From an uncultured Roseicyclus sp. (GTDB taxonomy: Bacteria; Pseudomonadota; Alphaproteobacteria; Rhodobacterales; Rhodobacteraceae): a stretch of DNA of 64,000 nt. A model generated the notes under the pieces. It saw only the letters and a program-made list of their open reading frames with translations. It searched no databases and was not told where the DNA came from. Shown piece by piece: positions 1 to 7,412 of this stretch (the stretch's first letter is position 1; the number at the start of each line of letters is the position of its first letter). The stretch covers positions 372,001 to 436,000 of the forward strand of contig CANLLF010000002.1 of NCBI GenBank assembly GCA_947491935.1. Direction: 5' to 3'. Both the position numbers and the translations under genes were made by a program.

Positions 1-21
1 CCGGAATTTTGACCTGAAGAC

Positions 22-49
22 TTGAAACAAAGTTAATCCTATTTACATA
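22..49 (+). promoter_or_regulatory. possible rpoH promoter
   Basis: The AT-rich stretch before rpoH contains TTGAAA (22-27) and, 16 bases on, TACATA (44-49). This would give a leader of about 50 bases before the ATG. The hexamers are imperfect and the window begins only 21 bases upstream, so other promoters may lie outside it. Confidence 0.3.
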
Positions 50-108
50 AACTTCATCCCGGTATGCGCCACAAGGATGCAGCCGGCCCGAACACAGGGG
101 GACCAGAG

Positions 109-1005
109 ATGGCCAACTATGCAAATCTTCCCGCCCCGTCGCCTGAAGGCGGGCTGAACCGTTACCTCCAGGAAATCCGGAAGTTTCCGATGCTGGAGCC
201 GGAAGAAGAATACATGCTCGCCAAACGTTGGGTCGAGCAGGAGGATACCGAGGCCGCCCACAAGATGGTCACCAGCCACCTGCGCCTGGCGGCGAAAATC
301 GCCATGGGCTACCGCGGCTATGGCCTGCCCCAGGCCGAGGTGATTTCCGAGGCGAATGTCGGCCTGATGCAGGCGGTCAAGAAATTCGACCCCGAAAAGG
401 GTTTTCGCCTCGCAACCTATGCGATGTGGTGGATCCGCGCCGCGATCCAGGAATATGTCCTGCGCTCATGGTCGATGGTGAAGCTTGGCACGACCAGCGC
501 CCAGAAGAAGCTGTTCTTCAACCTGCGCAAGGCGAAGGCCCGCATCGGCGCGTTGGAAGAGGGCGATCTGCGCCCGGAAAACGTGGCGCGCATCGCTAAC
601 GATCTGGGTGTGACGGAAACCGAAGTGATCTCCATGAACCGGCGGATGTCGGGCGGCGACGCGTCGCTGAACGCCACGATCGGCTCGGACGATGAAGGCT
701 CCGCCCAATGGCAGGATTGGCTTGAGGATGAAGATGCCGATCAGGCTGGCGACTATGCCGAGCGCAACGAATTCGAAAGCCGGATGGCCCTGATGGGCGA
801 GGCGATGGAGGTTCTGAATGATCGGGAGAAAGATATCCTGACCCAGCGCCGCCTGCAGGAAAGCCCGGTGACACTTGAAGACCTTTCGGGCGTCTACAAT
901 GTCAGCCGCGAGCGTATTCGCCAGATCGAGGTGCGCGCGTTCGAGAAATTGCAAAAGCGGATGCGTGAGCTGGCGCGTCAGCAGGGGATGCTGGCCAGCG
1001 CCTGA
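109..1005 (+). CDS. rpoH: RNA polymerase heat-shock sigma factor RpoH (sigma-32)
   Basis: This alternative sigma factor directs core RNA polymerase to heat-shock promoters. The 298-residue product has the family length. Region 2 lies near residues 40-120, an RpoH box (QKKLFFNLR) at 132-140, and a C-terminal region-4 helix-turn-helix ends in SRERIRQIE. An upstream in-frame ATG at 64 exists, but the ATG at 109 follows AGGGGGACC at normal spacing and gives the family-typical MANYANLPAPSPEGG start. A strong terminator follows. RpoH-type promoters are visible before groES and hsp20 elsewhere in the window. Many Rhodobacterales have two RpoH paralogues; which one this is was not resolved. Confidence 0.97.
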   Translation: MANYANLPAPSPEGGLNRYLQEIRKFPMLEPEEEYMLAKRWVEQEDTEAAHKMVTSHLRLAAKIAMGYRGYGLPQAEVISEANVGLMQAVKKFDPEKGFRLATYAMWWIRAAIQEYVLRSWSMVKLGTTSAQKKLFFNLRKAKARIGALEEGDLRPENVARIANDLGVTETEVISMNRRMSGGDASLNATIGSDDEGSAQWQDWLEDEDADQAGDYAERNEFESRMALMGEAMEVLNDREKDILTQRRLQESPVTLEDLSGVYNVSRERIRQIEVRAFEKLQKRMRELARQQGMLASA

Positions 1006-1031
1006 ACCGCCCGCCCTGCACTTTGAGAATG

Positions 1032-1067
1032 ACGGCCCGTCGGTGACCCCGGCGGGCCGTTTTCTTT
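1032..1067 (+). terminator. intrinsic terminator of rpoH
   Basis: A 12-base-pair stem (1032-1043 with 1049-1060, one G-U pair, 5-base loop) is followed directly by TTTTCTTT. It begins 27 bases after the rpoH stop codon. Confidence 0.9.
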
Positions 1068-1387
1068 GGTTAACGTCGTCGTAACCATGACCCGGTAGGG
1101 TTTCCCCGCATCGAAACGGACTCGAGGGGACAATGTGATTCATGCACACGCTTCCCTTTTCATCCCCATCGCCGGAACCGCCGACATGATACTACAATCC
1201 TTCCATTGGACCTTTGTCACCCGATCGCGCCGTACCCACCGTTCGGGCGGGTTTCGCCTGTTCCGGTCCCGCGGATAGGCGCTAGGCGGTGCAGGGGGCC
1301 GGGTAAGGGTTTCCATGCCTTTCGGCCCGCCCCCATTCAGCCACATGATAGCTCAAGACCCCTGAATCGCTTCCGAAGGCCCTCACC
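1068..1387. other. 320-base gap between rpoH terminator and next ORF
   Basis: No convincing gene or structured RNA was seen here. A short antisense reading frame lacks family features. CCTTCCATTGG at 1199-1209 matches one half of the repeat motif found near 17.88, 18.05 and 28.97 kb, and may be a degenerate copy. Confidence 0.4.
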
Positions 1388-1744
1388 ATGACCCTAACTG
1401 CCGATCATACCGCTCGCTTTCGCACCGCCTGTTCAGCGCGGGTTCCGTCTCTCGGGCTGCGTCCGCCCCTTCGCAGCCATTGGATGGCCCTTGTGGCTGG
1501 GGTGACGGATGCCGCCAATGGCCGGGCCGACAGCAACCCAAAGCTTGCCCATAATTTGCGTGACCTGGGCGCGCGCCCGGCGGATTTTCTTGCGCTGCAT
1601 CAGGCGTTTGACGGGGTGCTGGCCGATATGGATCTTGAGGCCGCGTCTCTCTCTGCCCTCGAAGCCGCCGTTGATGCCACGCTGACCGGCCTGCTGGTTG
1701 AGGCTTATGGGTTCCGCGCCCACAAACAGCCGATGGCGGCCTGA
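1388..1744 (+). CDS. conserved hypothetical protein, 118 aa
   Basis: The family is not recognised. The product is soluble, with no signal peptide or membrane segment and several amphipathic stretches. GAAGG lies about 10 bases before the ATG. An antisense frame of 213 codons overlaps it, but that frame is arginine- and serine-rich and looks like a shadow. This frame has ordinary composition and a usable ribosome binding site, so it is preferred. The gene stands alone between rpoH and a DUF4389 gene. Confidence 0.55.
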   Translation: MTLTADHTARFRTACSARVPSLGLRPPLRSHWMALVAGVTDAANGRADSNPKLAHNLRDLGARPADFLALHQAFDGVLADMDLEAASLSALEAAVDATLTGLLVEAYGFRAHKQPMAA

Positions 1745-1832
1745 CGGTTTCGACACGTCCCGTGCTATGCCCGGCTGGCGCCCCACCGCCTGACCCGATA
1801 GACTTGTGCTGATCCTACCGGCGGAGGAAGCC

Positions 1833-2138
1833 ATGGAGCGCAACGACGACGCAAATATCGACGGTCGCCTGAATGGCGAACAGCCGGAGGCCGAGCGGGA
1901 AACGCTTGTCCTGCGCCTTGTCCACATTCTTCTGATCGCGCTGATGCTGAGCCTGGCCAATACCGTGCTGACGGCGGTGACGGTGATCCAGTTCATCGTG
2001 ATGCTGGTCTCCAAGGGCGAGCCGAATGAGCGTTTGGCAGATTTCGGAACCGATCTGGGCATCTGGATCGCCAAGGCCGCGCGGTATCAGAGTGCGGCCT
2101 CCGAGGTGAAGCCCTGGCCCTGGACGGACCTCGACTAG
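1833..2138 (+). CDS. DUF4389 domain-containing membrane protein
   Basis: A 101-residue protein with a charged N-terminus, one long hydrophobic stretch (about residues 30-60, LRLVHILLIALMLSLANTVL and beyond) and a conserved tail with NERLADFGTDLGIW and KPWPWTDLD. This is the DUF4389 pattern, whose function is unknown. The ATG at 1833 is preferred over a GTG at 1806 because GGAGGAAG sits just before it. Confidence 0.8.
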   Translation: MERNDDANIDGRLNGEQPEAERETLVLRLVHILLIALMLSLANTVLTAVTVIQFIVMLVSKGEPNERLADFGTDLGIWIAKAARYQSAASEVKPWPWTDLD

Positions 2139-2305
2139 GCACGAACGTCACGATTGGATGTCCGGCTCCCGCCGCGGCGGCCAAACGCGCGCGCCTTCGG
2201 GCGCCCGAAATGGGCGCCACTCAGCCCCCCGCAGCTGCCGCGGCCAAGTCGCGACGCTTTGAACAGAGCCACGGCAGGCGGACCGGCGACAGTGAGGGCA
2301 ACCCG
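2139..2305. other. convergent intergenic region with palindrome
   Basis: The space between the converging DUF4389 and dipeptidase genes carries the perfect palindrome TTCGGGCGCCCGAA (2196-2209) and a following GGCGCC. It may fold as a bidirectional terminator, but there is no T-tract on either side. Confidence 0.3.
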
Positions 2306-3493
2306 TCAGCGCAGCCGGGCGCGCAGGACGCGGATCAGGTTCTCCCCCATGACCGCACGGATTTCATCCTCTGTCGCGCCCGCGCGCAACAGGGCATCGG
2401 TCAGCGCCGCCAATTCCGACGTGTCAAAGCCAACGGTCACTGAGCCGTCGTAATCCGAGCCGAGTGACACATGCGCGGCGCCAAGCGTCTCAATCGCGGC
2501 CATGATCACCCGCGCGACGCCGTCGGGGCTGTCGTCGCAGGTCACATCGGCCCAGTATCCGATTCCGATCACGCCGCCGCCCTGATCCGCGCCGTTGGCC
2601 ACGATGGCGCGCATCAGATCATCGGGAAAATTCCGATGGGCATCGCATGCGGAGCGCAGGCCGGTATGGCTGACGATGAGCGGGATATCCGTCATCTCCA
2701 CAACTTCGCGGGCCACGGCATAGCTCGAATGCGCGAGGTCCAGCACCATGCCGCGGGCCACCACCTCTTCCACGACCGCGCGACCAAACTCCGTCAGGCC
2801 CGCATCCGCCTCGCCGTGGAGCGATCCGCCAAGTTCGTTGTCGAAGAAGTGCTGCAGCCCGATCACGCGATATCCGGCCGCCTCCATCCGGTCGAGATTG
2901 GCCATGTCGCCTTCCAGCGCATGGCCCCCCTCGATGCCCAGCATCCCGGCCATTACCTGCGTGCCGCCCCCGCGCGCGTCCAGAACGGCGTCCAGCCCGG
3001 CACGGTCGGTCACCACGCGCAACGCGCCGCCGGACGCTTCCGCAAAGCCGTGCAACCGCTCCGCCTGATACAGTGCGCGTTCCGCCAGGCTGCCCCAGGT
3101 GCGGCGCGGCCACAGCTGCGCCAGGGCCAGAAGCGTGATGTTGTCGGTCGCGTCGGCCGAATTCTCTTCGTAATTCTGCCCCGCCGGGCTTTTCGTGACC
3201 GCCGTGAAGACCTGCACCGCGACATTGCCCTCCAGCAGGCGCGGGAGATCGACATGGCCGCGCGTGCCGCGCTCCGTCAGGTCACGGTTCCACAGCAGAC
3301 TGTCGGCATGCCAGTCCCCGATCACCAGATCGGCATGGAGCGCGGCCGCCTCGTCCGATACCGGGTAGGGGCCCTGCCAGTTCACCGTGTTCCGATCGGC
3401 CTCCACATAACCGGGGCCGAAATAGAGGGCTGCGATGACGGCCAGAACGGCCACCAGAAGGATACGCCCGAGCCATTTTCCGAAGGTCTGCAT
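2306..3493 (-). CDS. membrane dipeptidase, peptidase family M19
   Basis: A zinc dipeptidase of the renal-dipeptidase family, which cleaves dipeptides including D-amino-acid-containing ones. The 395-residue product starts with a membrane anchor (residues 8-24), so the catalytic domain probably faces the periplasm. Metal and catalytic motifs are in order: DWHAD (His62, Asp64), IEGGHALEGD, LDLAHSS, VSHTG and GSDYDG. The ending ENLIRVLRA is typical of the family. It is convergent with the DUF4389 gene and stands as a single gene. Confidence 0.93.
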   Translation of the reverse strand: MQTFGKWLGRILLVAVLAVIAALYFGPGYVEADRNTVNWQGPYPVSDEAAALHADLVIGDWHADSLLWNRDLTERGTRGHVDLPRLLEGNVAVQVFTAVTKSPAGQNYEENSADATDNITLLALAQLWPRRTWGSLAERALYQAERLHGFAEASGGALRVVTDRAGLDAVLDARGGGTQVMAGMLGIEGGHALEGDMANLDRMEAAGYRVIGLQHFFDNELGGSLHGEADAGLTEFGRAVVEEVVARGMVLDLAHSSYAVAREVVEMTDIPLIVSHTGLRSACDAHRNFPDDLMRAIVANGADQGGGVIGIGYWADVTCDDSPDGVARVIMAAIETLGAAHVSLGSDYDGSVTVGFDTSELAALTDALLRAGATEDEIRAVMGENLIRVLRARLR

Positions 3494-3571
3494 TCTTGAT
3501 CCCTCCCACTACTGCACCCACGTTAAGCGGGTGTCGAACAGGCGCAAGGGCGACGTTGCGGGAGAGAGGCC

Positions 3572-3841
3572 ATGGCAGGCGGATGGGCAAAAGACGGTGC
3601 TGTCAGTGAACAGATCGAAGCTTCGATCTCGGACGAACTGGCCCGGATGCGTTCGCGCAAACGACCGCAAGGCGACAGCCTGACCCATTGCGCCGATTGC
3701 GAAGAGCCGATCCCCGAAGCCAGGCGGATTGCGATCCCTGGCGTGAAGCTGTGCATTGATTGTGCCTCCGACCGGGACGCCCGCCCCGATATGCGCGGTG
3801 GCATCAATCGGCGCGGATCGAAGGATTCTCAGTTGAAGTAG
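3572..3841 (+). CDS. DksA/TraR C4-type zinc-finger protein
   Basis: An 89-residue protein with the C4 zinc-finger pattern Cys40-x2-Cys43 and Cys61-x2-Cys64 of the DksA/TraR family, which binds in the secondary channel of RNA polymerase. It lacks the long coiled coil of full DksA and resembles the short TraR / phage-type members. GAGAGG precedes the ATG. The target promoters are unknown. Confidence 0.88.
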   Translation: MAGGWAKDGAVSEQIEASISDELARMRSRKRPQGDSLTHCADCEEPIPEARRIAIPGVKLCIDCASDRDARPDMRGGINRRGSKDSQLK

Positions 3842-3967
3842 GTGTCACAGCCCCGCCTGGCGCGTGACATCTGCAATCACCATCCGCGTGGCCTGGCCTA
3901 GCCGGTCGAAGTCGATCACCTCAGGGACGCCGCGGCGCTTGCCCGCCGGGAAACGGCCCCATACCCT

Positions 3968-5044
3968 TTGATCGGGACAAGGGTGAGGTGCAACGTGGTC
4001 CGACGGGTGGCGCAGGAAGAGACGTTTCATGGCACCGCCGCGGGGCAGGCGCCCAATGTCGTGGCCCTGGCCGAAGCCTTCGGATTGTCCGAACGTCAGG
4101 CGCAATGCATGGCGCTTCTGCGGATGGGCTCCTCGGCGCCCGCCATTGCCGAGGTTTTGTCGATCTCCCCCTCAACGCTCGAAACCCACCTGGCGGATCT
4201 GCGCCGCAAGTTTGGCTGCGCCACCACGCCCAAGCTGGTGGCGCATCTGCGTGATCTGATCGCAGAGGAGGAGCTGGACGCCTTCCATTGCTGGCCCTCG
4301 CAGACCAATGCGCCCCTGGATGGCACAGCCCTTCCCGCCGAAATCGGCGATCGCCTGCGCCGGGCGACAAGCCTCGATCAGGCGTTGGGCGTGCTGCAGG
4401 ACGCCCTCGCGCCGCTTGGCCCGCAGCACCTCTATTACTGTTTCCTGCCGCATTCGGTTCAGGGGTTCTTGCGCGGCGACATCGTGGACGCGTTTCGCGC
4501 CCCGCCCCAGATCGAACGCGCCTTTCACGCCAATGGCGGGCTGATGGGCCAACCCATCGCGCTGTCGCTCTTCGATGCGCCGACCAGCGTGCCGGTGATG
4601 CCGCTCGATGGCGTGGCGCAGCCCAAGGGCCTCGCGGCGTTCTGCGATGCATGCCGGGCGGATGGGGCGAGCCATCTCATGGCGTTGGGGTTTCCGGCAG
4701 GCCCCGGCTTCGTCGGCATGGCCATCACCTTCGCGCCCCGCGGCGATGCCATCGAATTGGTGCAACGGGGCGCCGACCGCATCCGCGCCACCGCCATGGC
4801 GCTTCACGCCTCGGTCCTGACGAACGGCACGCTGGCCGCGCGGTTTCGTCTGACGATCCGCGAGCGCGATGCGCTTAGTGCCCTCGCGCTCGGCAAACGC
4901 GCCAACGAGGCCGCGGCGCAGATGAAGATCAGCGAACGGGCCTTTTCCAAGCTGCTGGCCTCGGCGCGGAGCAAGCTGAACGCGCGCACCAATGCCGAAG
5001 CCGTTGGAAAGGCGGCGATCGTCAACGCGCTGGTGTTTTTGTGA
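3968..5044 (+). CDS. LuxR-type regulator with HTH domains at both ends
   Basis: The 358-residue product has an N-terminal LuxR/GerE helix-turn-helix at about residues 37-98 (LSERQAQCMALL...SISPSTLETHL...KFG). A central region at about 125-285 resembles a LuxR-type ligand or PAS-like sensing domain. A second LuxR helix-turn-helix lies at about 293-355 (LTIRERDALSAL...ISERAFSKLL...KLNARTNAEAV). Ordinary LuxR proteins carry only the C-terminal one. The start is uncertain: TTG at 3968 opens the frame, and GTG at 3983 or 3995 are alternatives. A VPLPA-CTERM protein gene follows 143 bases downstream on the same strand and is a plausible target. Confidence 0.85.
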   Translation: MIGTRVRCNVVRRVAQEETFHGTAAGQAPNVVALAEAFGLSERQAQCMALLRMGSSAPAIAEVLSISPSTLETHLADLRRKFGCATTPKLVAHLRDLIAEEELDAFHCWPSQTNAPLDGTALPAEIGDRLRRATSLDQALGVLQDALAPLGPQHLYYCFLPHSVQGFLRGDIVDAFRAPPQIERAFHANGGLMGQPIALSLFDAPTSVPVMPLDGVAQPKGLAAFCDACRADGASHLMALGFPAGPGFVGMAITFAPRGDAIELVQRGADRIRATAMALHASVLTNGTLAARFRLTIRERDALSALALGKRANEAAAQMKISERAFSKLLASARSKLNARTNAEAVGKAAIVNALVFL

Positions 5045-5141
5045 GAAAACCGCCCATCCTCTGAAAATCGTGCGAAATGCTGAACCAAACCGGCGGGTTG
5101 GTGCGATTGCCGGGGCCCGTCGCGCCCCCTTACCGTTGCGT

Positions 5142-5160
5142 CAGGTGTCACGGATACCTG
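5142..5160 (+). promoter_or_regulatory. candidate operator: imperfect 19-bp palindrome
   Basis: CAGGTGTC-ACG-GATACCTG is a near-perfect inverted repeat (one mismatch between arms) centred 37 bases before the ATG of the VPLPA-CTERM gene at 5188. Its size suits a dimeric regulator, possibly the dual-HTH LuxR protein encoded just upstream. That link is inference. Confidence 0.4.
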
Positions 5161-5187
5161 CATTTTCATCCGGTAAGGACGCATATT

Positions 5188-5823
5188 ATGAAATCTGTTC
5201 TCTCACTCGTTGTCGCCGCGGGCTTGGCCTGCGCCACGCCGACTTTGGCAAGTCTTGTCGATCTGGAATACACGCTGACCCGCAATGATCCCACGGATGG
5301 CGGGGCGGCGACGTTCTCCTACGATTTTCAACTGATCGTCGATCTCGACGATCCCGATTATGTCGACGGCATGGGGTTTGAGCGCATTCTTGTGGGCGGT
5401 GCCTTTATCGGTGATCCCCGCCCGTTCGAATCCACGTGGCTCACTCCGCCTGGCGGCTGGGGCACAAATGTACAGGTCGGGCGGCTCAGCGGCACGTTCC
5501 TGCAGTTCGGCGATGATATTGCCGCGCCCTATTGGGTGCCCGATGCGGGGGATCGCAGCCTGCGATTCTCGGGCCTGACGGAAAACGCCGATCCCGGCCC
5601 GATTCTGTGGAGCTATGTCGGTTACACCGATGTCGACGATCCCCGCAGCATCTTCCTGTTCCTGGACCCTTTCGTGGCCCGGCAGGTCTCGGCGCTGACG
5701 GATCTGGATCCGACCGATCCCGGCCCGTCACCCGTGCCGCTTCCGGCGGGATTGCCCTTGCTGCTGGCGGGTCTTGCGGCCTTTGCCGGATGCCGCAGGC
5801 TGTCGGCCCGGCGCGCTACCTAG
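5188..5823 (+). CDS. VPLPA-CTERM sorting domain protein
   Basis: A 211-residue exported protein. Residues 1-21 form a Sec signal peptide (MKSVLSLVVAAGLACATPTLA). The C-terminus has the VPLPA signature, a hydrophobic helix and an arginine-rich end (SPVPLPAGLPLLLAG...RRLSARR), the VPLPA-CTERM exosortase sorting signal of Rhodobacterales. The body is acidic and glycine-rich and was not matched to a family. AAGGA precedes the chosen ATG; the frame is open upstream from 5077, but that part looks non-coding. It is probably processed by an XrtD-type exosortase encoded elsewhere. Confidence 0.88.
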   Translation: MKSVLSLVVAAGLACATPTLASLVDLEYTLTRNDPTDGGAATFSYDFQLIVDLDDPDYVDGMGFERILVGGAFIGDPRPFESTWLTPPGGWGTNVQVGRLSGTFLQFGDDIAAPYWVPDAGDRSLRFSGLTENADPGPILWSYVGYTDVDDPRSIFLFLDPFVARQVSALTDLDPTDPGPSPVPLPAGLPLLLAGLAAFAGCRRLSARRAT

Positions 5824-5847
5824 GCCCCGAAGCATCTTGAATTCATC

Positions 5848-5869
5848 CCCCCGGTGTCCAATCCGGGGG
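5848..5869. terminator. possible bidirectional terminator hairpin
   Basis: CCCCCGG (5848-5854) pairs with CCGGGGG (5863-5869) across an 8-base loop, between the converging VPLPA-CTERM and M28 peptidase genes. No T-tract follows on either strand. Confidence 0.4.
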
Positions 5870-5916
5870 ACATCACCCGCGACTGCCCGCTGTACCTGAA
5901 AAGACTGTCCGCCCGA

Positions 5917-6831
5917 TCAGGCCCCAAGGCCCGCCGCATCCGCGGCAATCGCAAGGGCCAGCCGTGTCGCCTGTTCAAGTCGCCCGAAGTCAACGCGGTC
6001 CGGCGTGTCGGTCGAGGAATGGTAATGCGGGCTCTCCACGCCGCCATCATAGAGCCCGATCGCGGGAAAGCCCTGCGCCTCGAAGGGCATGTAATCGCTG
6101 CCCCAGATATCGGTATGGGTCGTTGCCAGCGTCGTATGCTGCGCCGCAAGTTCCGCTGCGCGCAGGCCGAAGGTGCGGGCGGCCGCATCGTTGGTGGCAA
6201 TCACGTTGCCCTGATCAAACTCGATCACCATCGGCGCATCGGGCCGGGCCGGACGAACCCCCAGCATGTCGAGGTTGAGCATCAGTGCGATGAGCCAGCC
6301 GTCGCGCGCCGCGATCTCGGCACAGGCCAGCGACCCGCGCAGGTCCTGCTCCTCCCCAGCGAAGGCCACGCTGACGATCTCTCGATCCAGTTCCAGCGCC
6401 GCCAGGATCCGGTGCACCTCCAGCAGTGCCGCGATGCCCGTGGCATTGTCATTGGCCCCGGGCGCCAGCCGCAGCGGATCTTCCGAGGTGGAATCGAAAT
6501 GCGCCCCGATCAGGATGATCTCACGCCCGCTCTCAAGGTTGCCCGCCACGATATTGTGCCGGGTCTTGCCCGTCGGCATGGTGAAGGGCATCGGCCTTGG
6601 CTCCGCGCCGATGGCCTCAAAGGCGTCGACCATCCACTGCTCGACCGCCGGGAAATTCGGATGATCCGTCGATCGCGTCGGAAACGCGCTGAGGGTGAAG
6701 ACGGTCTGCCGCAATGCCCCCGCATCGATCCGGTCCAGCGCCGCCACCAGCGGATCGCCCTGCGCCCGCAACATCCCCGGCGTCAGAAGGGCCAGCCAAC
6801 CGGCCAGCATATCGCGGCGATGCAACATCAC
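5917..6831 (-). CDS. M28 family zinc aminopeptidase, exported
   Basis: A 304-residue di-zinc peptidase. Residues 4-23 look like an export signal with a twin arginine (HRRDMLAGW), so Tat export is possible. M28 metal and catalytic motifs follow: GAHFDS (His111, Asp113), PGANDNATG (Asp128), AGEEQDLRGS (Glu160/161), NLDMLG (Asp188) and PHYHSSTDTPD near the end. The GTG at 6831 overlaps the stop codon of the upstream NUDIX gene by four bases; an ATG lies one codon later. It is the last gene of the pepF - NUDIX - M28 operon, which suggests a role in peptide breakdown. Confidence 0.92.
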   Translation of the reverse strand: MMLHRRDMLAGWLALLTPGMLRAQGDPLVAALDRIDAGALRQTVFTLSAFPTRSTDHPNFPAVEQWMVDAFEAIGAEPRPMPFTMPTGKTRHNIVAGNLESGREIILIGAHFDSTSEDPLRLAPGANDNATGIAALLEVHRILAALELDREIVSVAFAGEEQDLRGSLACAEIAARDGWLIALMLNLDMLGVRPARPDAPMVIEFDQGNVIATNDAAARTFGLRAAELAAQHTTLATTHTDIWGSDYMPFEAQGFPAIGLYDGGVESPHYHSSTDTPDRVDFGRLEQATRLALAIAADAAGLGA

Positions 6832-7412
6832 GTCGCCCGCCGCAGGGCCAGGTGTTGCAACAGGAAACAGGTTTTCGCGTCGCTGATCTCTCCGGCGGCC
6901 ATCATCGCCATCGCGTCGTCCACGGGCAGGTGCAGCACCTCGATATCCTCGCCCTCATCGGCATGCCCGCCGCCCTTTGCCACCGCATCGCCCCGGCGAT
7001 AGGTGCCGATGAAACAGGCGAGGTATTCCGTGACCGATCCGGGCGACATGATCAGGTCGATCACATGGTCCAGCGGCCCGACCTCATAGCCCGTCTCCTC
7101 GATCATCTCGGCGCGGATCCGCTCCGCCGGGTCCGCGCCTTCCAGAAGGCCCGCGGGCACTTCGATGACAAAGGGCTGTTGCCCGCTGACCAACATGGGC
7201 AGGCGAAACTGCCGCACCAGAAGGACGGTATCTGCCTCCGGATCGTGGAGTAGGCAGGCCGCCCCATGGCCCCGGTCATAGACCTCGCGCACCTGCGCCT
7301 GCCACGATCCGTCCGAGCGTCGGAAGTCGTAGGAATACCGCGTCAGCCTGCCCCAATTGGACGATAACAGGGTGGGGGACAGCGCCCGAACCCGATCATC
7401 GGGGTCGCTCAC
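6828..7412 (-). CDS. NUDIX hydrolase, NudK/GDP-mannose pyrophosphatase-like
   Basis: A 194-residue NUDIX protein. The box AGLLEGADPAERIRAEMIEE has the spacing of the NudK group, which hydrolyses GDP-mannose or related nucleotide sugars in E. coli. The substrate here is inferred only from similarity. The gene overlaps pepF upstream and the M28 peptidase downstream by four bases each, so the three are probably translated together. Confidence 0.9.
   Translation of the reverse strand: MSDPDDRVRALSPTLLSSNWGRLTRYSYDFRRSDGSWQAQVREVYDRGHGAACLLHDPEADTVLLVRQFRLPMLVSGQQPFVIEVPAGLLEGADPAERIRAEMIEETGYEVGPLDHVIDLIMSPGSVTEYLACFIGTYRRGDAVAKGGGHADEGEDIEVLHLPVDDAMAMMAAGEISDAKTCFLLQHLALRRAT

Noticed and set aside
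1433-2074. 213-codon minus-strand frame across two small plus-strand genes
   Set aside because: It is rich in Arg and Ser and has no good start signal. It conflicts with the DUF4389 gene, which is supported by its motifs.
6828-7412. Apparent loss of the NUDIX box arginine
   Set aside because: The NudK branch naturally has this spacing and residue pattern (I-R-x-E-x-I-E-E-T-G-Y-E-V), so the box is normal for its group.
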